A DNA stretch of 64,000 nt from Rheinheimera pacifica (GTDB lineage Bacteria; Pseudomonadota; Gammaproteobacteria; Enterobacterales; Alteromonadaceae). The position numbers and the translations under genes were made by a program. This document shows, in pieces, positions 57,075-64,000 of the stretch (its first letter is position 1; each line of letters starts with the position of its first letter). The notes under the pieces are model-generated. The model saw only the letters and a list, made by a program, of their open reading frames with translations. It had not been told where the DNA came from and made no database searches. The DNA lies in NCBI RefSeq assembly GCF_024809855.1, contig NZ_JANUEM010000002.1:372001-436000 (forward strand), written 5' to 3'.

Positions 57075-57618
57075 TACGATATACCGTTTTCTGATGTTGG
57101 ACTAATTGCAGTGTTCTTTCTGTTAAATCTGCCTGCAAACCAATACCTTCAATGTAAAACCCTTTCCCATGAATGTAGACTGGCTGGTTATTTTGCAACC
57201 TGTTATCAGGAAATAACATCTCCAGTGTATCTGTTTCTATGCGCTCAACCAGCTCATTTTGCAGTAAACTTTCAATAACGACTTGTTGCTCAAGAATTAT
57301 TTTGTCCTGTGGGAACCAGATAGCGTATTTACTGCTGGCTTTCCAACTGGGATGAAACTCTTCATTAAATAACGTATACACCGGTTGCTCGAACTGGGTA
57401 AAACCCAGCAATTCAAAGTGTTCCAGCCGTACTGCCGTGACAGAATCAGCGCGGTAACCATTTTCGTTGTACAAGGTTCGGGTAATGTTTTCTGCCACAT
57501 AGTCGGGTAATAATTCCTGATCCGTTTGCAGTGCATCCAGATTGTCTTCAGGTTCAAACCACAAATAAGCTGCGGTGCCTGCTAATATAAGTACCAGTAA
57601 AACAAGCAACTTTCTCAT
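57064..57618 (-). CDS. lptC: LPS export inner-membrane protein LptC
   Basis: 184 residues. N-terminal TM (LLVLLVLILAGTAAYLWF), then the periplasmic jellyroll. It takes LPS from LptB2FG and hands it to LptA. The sequence is diverged, so the call rests partly on position between kdsC and lptA. It overlaps both neighbours. Confidence 0.88.
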   Translation of the reverse strand: MRKLLVLLVLILAGTAAYLWFEPEDNLDALQTDQELLPDYVAENITRTLYNENGYRADSVTAVRLEHFELLGFTQFEQPVYTLFNEEFHPSWKASSKYAIWFPQDKIILEQQVVIESLLQNELVERIETDTLEMLFPDNRLQNNQPVYIHGKGFYIEGIGLQADLTERTLQLVQHQKTVYRNED

Positions 57619-58169
57619 GAACTGCTACCGTCAAAAAGGCCAAAGTGCTGCTGGCTAATCAATATTAAATCACAAAGCTCACGCACTGCACCAAAGCCGC
57701 CGGCCATAGTGGTAATATAATGGGCATGCTGGCGCAGGTATGGGTGTGCATCTTTAACTGCCACAGATAAACCGCAGTGCTGCATGACGGCCCAGTCAGG
57801 CAGGTCGTCACCTATATAGGCAATCTGTTCCGGCGTTAGTTGCAGTTGCTGGCGCAGATCTGCAAATGCCGCCAGTTTATTTTCCTGTCCCTGGTAAATA
57901 TAAGGTACCGTTAGTGATGTCATGCGCTGCTGCACTATGGCTGAGTTGCGGCCGGTAATCACTGCTACCTCTATTCCGGCCTGGCGTAGTGCTTTAACGC
58001 CGTAGCCGTCGCGGGTATGAAAGGCTTTTAATTCTTCGCCTTGGTTACCCAAATAAATACGGCCATCAGAGAATACGCCATCAACATCACAGATCAGCAG
58101 CTTTATGGCTCTGGCTTTATGGGTAATACTGTCAGATACCGGCTGATACAGTGTATTAAACAACGACAT
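57615..58169 (-). CDS. kdsC: KDO 8-phosphate phosphatase KdsC
   Basis: 184 residues from ATG 58169 (MSLFN). An ATG 6 codons upstream is inside kdsD and rejected; GGAG is 9 bases before 58169. HAD-fold phosphatase with LLICDVDGVFSDGRIYLG (DxD), TGRNS and IGDDLPDWAV. It removes phosphate from KDO-8-P for LPS inner core. The kdsD stop is one base before its ATG. Confidence 0.94.
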   Translation of the reverse strand: MSLFNTLYQPVSDSITHKARAIKLLICDVDGVFSDGRIYLGNQGEELKAFHTRDGYGVKALRQAGIEVAVITGRNSAIVQQRMTSLTVPYIYQGQENKLAAFADLRQQLQLTPEQIAYIGDDLPDWAVMQHCGLSVAVKDAHPYLRQHAHYITTMAGGFGAVRELCDLILISQQHFGLFDGSSS

Positions 58170-58170
58170 T

Positions 58171-59139
58171 TTACAGTACTCCGGCACGCAGCAAATCGTG
58201 CATATTCATTGCGCCAATTGGCGCTTGTGCTTCATCTACCACAATCAGGCCGTTAATTTTCTTCTGTTGCATAATTTGCAGCGCTTCTGCCGCCAACATC
58301 TGGGCATTGGCAGTAATGCATTTGCGTGTCATAACTTCTGCAATCAAATTGGTGTGAATGTCGTAGCGTTGATCCAAAATGCGGCGCAGATCGCCGTCAG
58401 TAAAAATACCAGCCATCCGGCCCTGTTCATCCACCACTGCTGTCATGCCCAGGCCTTTCTTGGATATTTCCAGTAAGGCATCTTTAATTGATGCTGTTTG
58501 TGGTACTACCGGCACCTGTTCGGAGCGGTGCATAATATCGTCAAGTCGTAGCAGCAATTTACGACCCAGGCTGCCGCCCGGGTGTGATAAGGCAAAATCA
58601 TCAGCCGAAAAACCTCTGGCATCAAGCAGAGCCACAGCCAGCGCGTCACCCATAGCAAGGGTGGCAGTGGTGCTTGCTGTAGGGGCCAGACCCAGCGGAC
58701 AAGCTTCTTGTTCAACTTTAACACATAAGTGAGCATCAGCCAGTTTAGCCAGTGTTGATACGGGGTTGCCGGTCATGGCAATCAGTTTTATGCCCAGGCG
58801 TTTTATCACCGGAATAATGGTCAGTATTTCTGCTGTTTCACCGGAATTAGAAATGGCTATGACGACATCATCGACTGACAGCATCCCCAGATCGCCATGG
58901 CTGGCCTCTCCCGGATGAACAAAAAACGCCGGCGTGCCGGTAGACGCCAGTGTTGCGGCAATTTTGCTGCCAATATGGCCTGATTTGCCCATACCAGACA
59001 CGATAGTTTTGCCTTTACTGTTAAAAATAAGCTGACATGCCAGGTTAAAATCGGCATTCAGATACTGTTGTAGTTGCTCAACTGCGGCAGCTTCAATTCT
59101 GAGAACTTCAGCAGCCCTGATACGAAAGTCGGTAGTCAT
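58171..59139 (-). CDS. kdsD: Arabinose-5-phosphate isomerase KdsD
   Basis: 322 residues from ATG 59139 (MTTDF), with GGAAG upstream. A longer frame to 59220 runs into yrbG and is rejected. SIS domain (GMGKSGHIGSKIAATLASTGTPAFF; HPGEASHGDLGM) plus two CBS domains at the C-terminus. It isomerises ribulose-5-P to arabinose-5-P, the first step of KDO synthesis. It follows yrbG by 10 bases. Confidence 0.94.
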   Translation of the reverse strand: MTTDFRIRAAEVLRIEAAAVEQLQQYLNADFNLACQLIFNSKGKTIVSGMGKSGHIGSKIAATLASTGTPAFFVHPGEASHGDLGMLSVDDVVIAISNSGETAEILTIIPVIKRLGIKLIAMTGNPVSTLAKLADAHLCVKVEQEACPLGLAPTASTTATLAMGDALAVALLDARGFSADDFALSHPGGSLGRKLLLRLDDIMHRSEQVPVVPQTASIKDALLEISKKGLGMTAVVDEQGRMAGIFTDGDLRRILDQRYDIHTNLIAEVMTRKCITANAQMLAAEALQIMQQKKINGLIVVDEAQAPIGAMNMHDLLRAGVL

Positions 59140-59149
59140 ATTACTTCCA

Positions 59150-60127
59150 TCAAGCCCGTATACTGCTAAACAGCAGATACTGATAACCAACAAAACTCGC
59201 CAGCAGCAGCAAACCTTCAATGCGGTTTATCCGCCGGATATGGCCAAAACGAAATGACATCACCAGCATCAGTAAAGTTGCACCTATCATCACATAACTG
59301 TCGCGGCTACCGGCCATTGGATCCAAGGCTGACGGATGTATCACTGCGCCAATCCCCATAACGGCCAGAATATTAAAAATATTTGAGCCGATAATATTAC
59401 CAAGTGCCAGATCATCTTCGCCTTTAAGAATACCAATAATGCTGGCGGCTAATTCAGGCAAGCTGGTGCCTATAGCAATAATGGTCAGGCCTATTACCAA
59501 ATCGCTCATACCGGCGTAACGGGCTATTGTCACCGCACCATGCACCAGCAACTGTGAACTGGCCAGTAACACTAACAGCCCGATAAACACCCATAGCAAC
59601 GCTTTAGGCAGTGGTGCGTAGTCAGGTATTTCGTTGTTTATTTCGCTGATCAACGGGTCATCACTGCTGGCATTTTTGCCCCAGTACACCATTAAACATA
59701 AAAAGCCGGCAAAAGCTGCCAGCAACATAATACCTTCGATACGGGTTAAGTTGTTGTCAGAGATAAAGAAATAACCCAGCAAGGTACACAGTAACATCAG
59801 CGGATATTCGCGTTTTAACGTAAGTGAAGATACAGCAATAGGTTTTAACAGCGCAGCGGCACCGATAACCAGCAAAATATTGGTGATATTAGAACCAAGC
59901 GCATTGCCGACAGACGTATCTAAGCGGCCGTGCCAGGCGGCATTAGCAGAAACCAGCATCTCAGGTGCTGAAGAGCCCATAGCCACTATAGTCAGGCCAA
60001 TGATCATTGGAGATATGCCGGCAGAGCGGGCTACAGAAGAGGCACCAAAAACAAAACGGTCTGCACTCCAGAGTAGCAGGACCAGGCCAACAATGACGAA
60101 AATAATAGCGAGTAGCAAAGGTGACAA
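59150..60127 (-). CDS. yrbG: Ca2+/Na+:H+ antiporter family protein YrbG
   Basis: 325 residues from TTG 60127, exactly the E. coli YrbG length, with AGGGA 8 bases before. An ATG further upstream at 60217 adds 30 residues unlike the family and is rejected. Two homologous halves of five TM helices each with GSSAPEM (first alpha repeat, IVAMGSSAPEMLVSANA) and GTSLPELAAS (second). It exchanges cations across the inner membrane. Confidence 0.92.
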   Translation of the reverse strand: MSPLLLAIIFVIVGLVLLLWSADRFVFGASSVARSAGISPMIIGLTIVAMGSSAPEMLVSANAAWHGRLDTSVGNALGSNITNILLVIGAAALLKPIAVSSLTLKREYPLMLLCTLLGYFFISDNNLTRIEGIMLLAAFAGFLCLMVYWGKNASSDDPLISEINNEIPDYAPLPKALLWVFIGLLVLLASSQLLVHGAVTIARYAGMSDLVIGLTIIAIGTSLPELAASIIGILKGEDDLALGNIIGSNIFNILAVMGIGAVIHPSALDPMAGSRDSYVMIGATLLMLVMSFRFGHIRRINRIEGLLLLASFVGYQYLLFSSIRA

Positions 60128-60317
60128 TATGCAGTTCCCTGTTCTGTGTAAGTTTTGCGTAAGATATCGCGTGGTATTTTCCTGCTTATCGGCGCGAATT
60201 GCAAAAAAAGCTGCCATACGGCGCGAATATCGATTTTTCGCATACTTTGTTACGATTTTATGTAACGACTTTAAGCCGGAACACGTTTACAATAATACAA
60301 CTTTAGCAGCAGTCTGA

Positions 60318-60346
60318 TTGAAAACATACACTAATGTATGTATATT
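60318..60346 (+). promoter_or_regulatory. Promoter of the mla operon with an operator-like inverted repeat in the spacer
   Basis: TTGAAA (60318-60323), a 17-base spacer, TATATT (60341-60346). The spacer holds ACATACA-CTAA-TGTATGT (60324-60341), a perfect 7-bp inverted repeat lying between the boxes, as in many repressor-controlled promoters. The start would be near 60353, about 60 bases before the mlaF TTG at 60412. The regulator is unknown. Confidence 0.6.
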
Positions 60347-60411
60347 ATTTGCCATTATCAGGTTGTGGAAGCGCAGCAAACAGTATAGCTGCGATAAGCG
60401 GGGAGAAGAGT

Positions 60412-61215
60412 TTGGCTGATACGCTGATTGATATCCAGCACCTGACTTTTAGCAGAGGTGAGCGGATAATTTACCGTGATTTGAATATGCAGTTCGCCCG
60501 TGGCAAGGTTACTGCCATTATGGGCCCCAGCGGCATAGGCAAAACGACCTTGTTGCGTTTAATTGGCGGCCAGTTAAAACCGGACAGTGGCTCAATTTTG
60601 TTTGAAGGACAAGACATACCGTCGTTGTCGCGGCGTGAGTTGTATCAGGCTCGCAAGAAAATGAGCATGCTGTTTCAAAGCGGCGCTCTGTTTACTGAAA
60701 TGTCTGTGTTTGACAATGTGGCGTTTCCTATCCGTGAACATACACGTTTGCCTGAAGCATTAATCCGCTTGATTGTACTGATGAAGCTTGAAGCCGTTGG
60801 TCTGCGGGGGGCCCGCGACTTAATGCCTGCCGAGTTGTCCGGAGGTATGGCCAGGCGCGCTGCACTGGCCAGAGCAATAGCACTGGACCCTGAGCTGATT
60901 ATGTATGATGAACCTTTTGCCGGCCAGGACCCTATTTCGATGGGGGTGATTGTGCGGTTGATCCGTTCGTTGAACAATGCGCTGGGGCTGACGTCTGTTG
61001 TGGTATCGCACGACGTAACTGAAGTAATGAGTATTGCTGATTATGTGTATGTTGTTGCAGAGCAAACCGTGATTGGGCAAGGAACACCGGAGCAATTGCG
61101 CAATGATCCATCTGCATTAGTGCAGCAGTTCCTCAAAGGCGAAGCCGATGGCGCTGTGCCATTCCATTTCAAAGCCGCACCGTACGAGCAGGAATTAATG
61201 GAGTTAGCCAGGTGA
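60412..61215 (+). CDS. mlaF: Phospholipid retrograde transport ABC ATPase MlaF
   Basis: 267 residues from TTG 60412 (E. coli MlaF is 269), with GGGGAG 6 bases before. An in-frame ATG at 60334 is upstream of the ribosome site and inside the promoter, so it is rejected. Walker [14 protein letters not shown], signature [16 protein letters not shown] and Walker [14 protein letters not shown] are intact. It powers MlaFEDB, which moves phospholipids between outer and inner membranes. The stop overlaps mlaE. Confidence 0.94.
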   Translation: MADTLIDIQHLTFSRGERIIYRDLNMQFARGKVTAIMGPSGIGKTTLLRLIGGQLKPDSGSILFEGQDIPSLSRRELYQARKKMSMLFQSGALFTEMSVFDNVAFPIREHTRLPEALIRLIVLMKLEAVGLRGARDLMPAELSGGMARRAALARAIALDPELIMYDEPFAGQDPISMGVIVRLIRSLNNALGLTSVVVSHDVTEVMSIADYVYVVAEQTVIGQGTPEQLRNDPSALVQQFLKGEADGAVPFHFKAAPYEQELMELAR

Positions 61216-61994
61216 TTGCAGATAAGTTACAGCAACTGGGCGCGGCAACGATTAACAGCATTACCGGTTTTGGCCGTGCTGGCATTATGTTGTTCGGCTC
61301 TATTATTGGTATTCCGAATGTTCGTAAAGGCTTACCGTTACTGATAAAACAGCTGTACGTTATTGGTGTGCTGTCTTTATTAATTATTCTGGTATCCGGT
61401 TTGTTTATTGGTATGGTGCTGGCGTTACAGGGCTATACCGTGCTGGTGAAATTTGGTGCCGAGCAAATGCTTGGGCCTTTGGTAGCTCTAAGTTTGTTAC
61501 GTGAGCTGGGCCCCGTGGTTGCCGCTTTACTGTTTGCCGGGCGGGCGGGTAGTGCGTTAACAGCCGAAATTGGCCTGATGAAAGCCACAGAACAGCTATC
61601 CAGCATGGAAATGATGGCAGTAGACCCGCTACGGCGCATCATAGCGCCGCGCTTCTGGGCTGGCATAATTAGTTTACCATTATTAGCGATAATTTTTACC
61701 GCTGTGGGTATTCTGGGTGGGCATTTGGTTGGTGTTGACTGGCTTGGCGTTGACGGCGGTGGTTATTGGTCTGCTATGCAGGCAAACGTCGATTTTTATG
61801 ACGATGTTGTCAACGGTATTATAAAAAGTATCGTATTCGCTCTTATCGTTATCTGGATTGCTCTGCACAAAGGCTATGACGCTGTGCCCACCTCTGAGGG
61901 TATCAGCCGGGCAACAACACAAACTGTTGTTACTGCATCGCTGGCAGTGTTGGGTTTTGACTTTATTTTAACTGCATTAATGTTTGGTGGATAA
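61212..61994 (+). CDS. mlaE: Phospholipid transport permease MlaE
   Basis: 260 residues, same length as E. coli MlaE, starting with GTG overlapping the mlaF TGA (GTGA). GGAG is 8 bases upstream. The family motif [22 protein letters not shown] is clear, with six or so hydrophobic segments. It is the inner-membrane permease subunit. Confidence 0.95.
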   Translation: MIADKLQQLGAATINSITGFGRAGIMLFGSIIGIPNVRKGLPLLIKQLYVIGVLSLLIILVSGLFIGMVLALQGYTVLVKFGAEQMLGPLVALSLLRELGPVVAALLFAGRAGSALTAEIGLMKATEQLSSMEMMAVDPLRRIIAPRFWAGIISLPLLAIIFTAVGILGGHLVGVDWLGVDGGGYWSAMQANVDFYDDVVNGIIKSIVFALIVIWIALHKGYDAVPTSEGISRATTQTVVTASLAVLGFDFILTALMFGG

Positions 61995-61995
61995 C

Positions 61996-62460
61996 ATGAC
62001 CACACGGAAAATTGAAATTTTAGTAGGTTGCTTCATCGTATTAGCAATAGCAGCATTTCTGATGTTGTCGTTGCAAGTTGCCAGCACCGGCATGGGAGCG
62101 AGTAGTCAAAATTACCGCTTATATGCGAAATTTGAGAATATCGGTGGTCTGAAAGTACGTTCACCGGTAAAAGTGGGTGGGGTAGTAGTAGGCCGCGTGG
62201 CGGCAATACAACTGGATACCACCTTTTACACGCCGGTAGTAACACTGGAAATTAACAGCAATTACAGTAATTTCCCGGAAACCAGCTCACTGGCTATTCT
62301 GACATCCGGTTTGCTGGGTGAACAATACTTAGGGTTACAGCCGGGTTTTCTGGATGAAACCGTTGAAATTCTGGTTGATGGTGACTACATCGAAGACACC
62401 AAGTCAGCGCTGGTACTTGAAGAGCTGATTGGACAATTCTTATTTAACCGCGGGAACTGA
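61996..62460 (+). CDS. mlaD: MCE-domain substrate-binding protein MlaD
   Basis: 154 residues from ATG 61996 (MTTRKIE); an earlier ATG at 61984 is inside mlaE. N-terminal TM then an MCE domain with GGLKVRSPVKVGGVVVGRV and TSGLLGEQYLGLQPG, typical of MlaD. It forms the hexameric periplasmic ring on MlaFEB. The ATG of mlaC overlaps its stop. Confidence 0.94.
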   Translation: MTTRKIEILVGCFIVLAIAAFLMLSLQVASTGMGASSQNYRLYAKFENIGGLKVRSPVKVGGVVVGRVAAIQLDTTFYTPVVTLEINSNYSNFPETSSLAILTSGLLGEQYLGLQPGFLDETVEILVDGDYIEDTKSALVLEELIGQFLFNRGN

Positions 62461-63113
62461 TGATGAAACTTTATGCATTCTTAATAGCTTTTCTGGTCGC
62501 AGTAAGCGGCTACACTTCTTTTGCGAACGCATCGACAGATACCTACACCGATCCCTATAAGATGATGGAAGTGCTGGCAGACAAAACGTTTAGCCGCATT
62601 GCTCAGGATCAAAGTAAAATTCAGGCCGATCCTGAAACACTACGGCTGATTGTTAATGAAGAACTGGTGCCTTACATCGACAGCCGCTACGCTGCGCTGC
62701 GCGTTATTGGTAACAGCGCTGATCTGCGTAACACACCAAGAGAAGATTTACTGGCGTTTGTTGATGCGTTTCAAAACTACATGGTTGCTACTTACGCGGG
62801 TGTGTTTACTCAGTACCGCGATCAAAAAGTGATGATTGAGCCGGGCCGTATTGCTGAAAATCAGAAAATTATTTCTATCCGCACCCGGGTTATCGACCCT
62901 GGTAAGCCTGATATTAACATTGAGTTTAAGCTGCGCCGTGGTAAAGATACTGATAACTGGCTGGTATTTGATATGGTAGCGGAAGGTATATCTTTACTTG
63001 ATAGCAAAAGAGCTGAGCTGGGCAACCTGATCCGCCAACAAGGCCTTAACAGTGTTACCGCTATGCTGATTGAGAAGGCCAAAGCGCCTATTGCTAAGGT
63101 AGAAGAAAAGTGA
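62460..63113 (+). CDS. mlaC: Periplasmic phospholipid-binding protein MlaC
   Basis: 217 residues, signal peptide ending SFANA|ST. The family pattern VDAFQNYMVATYAGVFTQY and KPDINIEFKLRRGKD are visible. It shuttles phospholipids between MlaA at the outer membrane and MlaD. The ATG overlaps the mlaD TGA by 1 base (TGATG). Confidence 0.94.
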   Translation: MMKLYAFLIAFLVAVSGYTSFANASTDTYTDPYKMMEVLADKTFSRIAQDQSKIQADPETLRLIVNEELVPYIDSRYAALRVIGNSADLRNTPREDLLAFVDAFQNYMVATYAGVFTQYRDQKVMIEPGRIAENQKIISIRTRVIDPGKPDINIEFKLRRGKDTDNWLVFDMVAEGISLLDSKRAELGNLIRQQGLNSVTAMLIEKAKAPIAKVEEK

Positions 63114-63403
63114 CGCTGAACATCGTGCAGGACGGCGACAGTTTGCGTTTTACCGGTGCGTTAAATCGTGATACGTTAATGCTATATTCACCCTTTACCC
63201 TGTTAAATAGCCTGCAAAATTCAGTACGGTTTGATTTTACTGCACTGAATAGCGTTGATACGGCGGGCTTAGCCTGGTTACTGCAACAACTAGCAGTAGC
63301 CAAGAGCCAAGGGGTTTCTGTAGCATTATGTAATGTGCCGCAACAGCTGTTATCATTAGCAGATGTCAGTGCGGTCAGGGCTTTGTTGCCTGTTATAGAT
63401 TAA
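63110..63403 (+). CDS. mlaB: STAS-domain subunit MlaB
   Basis: 97 residues starting with GTG overlapping the mlaC stop (GTGA). The STAS core VRFDFTALNSVDTAGLAWLLQQL matches the D-S-x-G-L pattern. It binds MlaF and stabilises the complex. It is followed by ibaG after 9 bases. Confidence 0.92.
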   Translation: MTLNIVQDGDSLRFTGALNRDTLMLYSPFTLLNSLQNSVRFDFTALNSVDTAGLAWLLQQLAVAKSQGVSVALCNVPQQLLSLADVSAVRALLPVID

Positions 63404-63412
63404 GGTTTAACT

Positions 63413-63670
63413 TTGGAAATAAAACAGATTGAGCAGCTGTTAACTGAGCAATTGCAGTTAGCTGAGGTAAGAGTGACTGCAGAAGGTTCTCATTATGCCG
63501 TTATTGCAGTGGGCGATTGTTTTACTGATGTCAGCCGTGTTAAACAACAACAAATGATTTATGCACCTTTGATGGCTGCGATAGCTGATGGCTCTATTCA
63601 TGCTGTCAGTATTAAGACCTTTACGCCGCAGCAGTGGCGTAGAGAAAAACTTCTTAACCCTCCGATGTAG
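63413..63670 (+). CDS. ibaG: BolA-family acid-stress protein IbaG
   Basis: 85 residues starting at a TTG 10 bases after the mlaB stop; TAAGG is 6 bases before it. BolA-like fold with SHYAVIAVGDCFTDVSRVKQQQ and a His/Thr-rich end TPQQWRREK. It is linked to iron-sulfur trafficking and acid resistance in E. coli. The short gap to murA and the conserved order support the call. Confidence 0.92.
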   Translation: MEIKQIEQLLTEQLQLAEVRVTAEGSHYAVIAVGDCFTDVSRVKQQQMIYAPLMAAIADGSIHAVSIKTFTPQQWRREKLLNPPM

Positions 63671-63676
63671 TAATAT

Positions 63677-64000
63677 ATGCAGCAATTTTTTGTAACAGGT
63701 GGCAAGGCTTTAACAGGGGATGTCACCATATCCGGCGCGAAGAACGCCGCTTTACCAATTCTTTTTGCCAGTTTACTGTCTGAAAAACCTACAACCATCA
63801 CTAATGTTCCCAAACTGAAAGATATTGAAACCACTGTTAAGCTATTACAGCTGTTCGGTGCAGAGGTCAGTTTTGCGGATAATGTAGTGCAGGTTGATGC
63901 CGGTAAAGTACATAACCAGTTTGCCCCCTATGAGCTGGTAAAAACTATGCGGGCCTCTATTTTAGCACTTGGCCCTTTGTTAAGCAGGTTTGGCCAGGCT
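63677..64000 (+). CDS. murA: UDP-N-acetylglucosamine 1-carboxyvinyltransferase, 5' part
   Basis: The first 108 residues, cut by the window end in frame. MurA starts [27 protein letters not shown], a textbook family start with the catalytic-region Lys and Asn, followed by [19 protein letters not shown] and [14 protein letters not shown]. It transfers enolpyruvate from PEP to UDP-GlcNAc, the first committed peptidoglycan step. The Cys active-site loop is beyond the window. Confidence 0.96.
   Translation, partial: MQQFFVTGGKALTGDVTISGAKNAALPILFASLLSEKPTTITNVPKLKDIETTVKLLQLFGAEVSFADNVVQVDAGKVHNQFAPYELVKTMRASILALGPLLSRFGQA

Noticed and set aside
60128..60217. N-terminal extension of YrbG from an upstream ATG
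   Set aside because: The added 30 residues are unlike the family; the TTG at 60127 has a good ribosome site and gives exactly the E. coli length.

Overview
The window is bacterial chromosome, dense and intergenic-poor. It carries the conserved gammaproteobacterial block yrbG-kdsD-kdsC-lptC-lptA-lptB-rpoN-hpf-ptsN-rapZ-ptsO, with the divergent mlaFEDCB-ibaG-murA block beside it. Together with starch- and pectin-degrading lipoproteins, a PEP-CTERM protein, a fused mrpA and a giant DUF4347 surface protein, this points to an aquatic gammaproteobacterium of the Alteromonadales/Rheinheimera-Arsukibacterium type. That genus-level guess is inference from gene content and is not proven. I saw no rRNA, tRNA, CRISPR array, transposase or integrase.

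Layout. (1) 1-3.6 kb: alpha-glucan operon, a GH13 lipoprotein amylase followed by a GH31 alpha-glucosidase cut by the window edge, with a LacI-type palindrome upstream. (2) 3.8-6.4 kb: a chemoreceptor and a membrane protein with convergent, overlapping ends. (3) 6.5-24.4 kb: accessory surface-protein region. It holds a ~3,110-residue repeat protein whose GlyGly-CTERM-like anchor runs in frame into a beta-barrel, a TIGR03032-like protein, three tandem phage-tail-collar proteins, a DUF6916-like protein, a GNAT enzyme, two sulfotransferases, a methyltransferase/PhyH-dioxygenase fusion and an Asp/Asn beta-hydroxylase. (4) 24.5-32.6 kb: housekeeping and transport genes (EamA, exonuclease, CNMP/CBS/DUF294 protein, BCCT, porin, cysM). 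(5) 32.7-36.3 kb: an AT-richer accessory island with a HigBA-like toxin-antitoxin pair on a leaderless promoter/operator, a metallo-beta-lactamase-fold protein, and two unknown genes bounded by integron attC-like sites, one with a HEPN RxxxxH motif. (6) 36.4-46.2 kb: TrmH methyltransferase, amidohydrolase, M48 protease, DUF898 protein, a PEP-CTERM protein behind a sigma-54-like promoter, pectate lyase and fumarase. (7) 46.6-52.4 kb: a six-gene group-2 Mrp antiporter operon. (8) 52.4-64 kb: the nitrogen-PTS/rpoN/LPS-transport block and, divergently, the Mla phospholipid-transport operon leading into murA.

How the genes work together. The 52-64 kb part is an envelope-biogenesis core: KDO synthesis, LPS transport, phospholipid retrograde transport and the first peptidoglycan step, with the sigma-54/PTS-Ntr regulators embedded. 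The amylase/GH31 pair and the pectate lyase indicate a polysaccharide scavenger. The 15.8-24.4 kb genes look like a modification and assembly set for the giant surface protein (hydroxylation, sulfation, methylation); this is a hypothesis from gene neighbourhood, and it is the best candidate here for an undescribed system. The 34.4-36.3 kb cassettes are the second.
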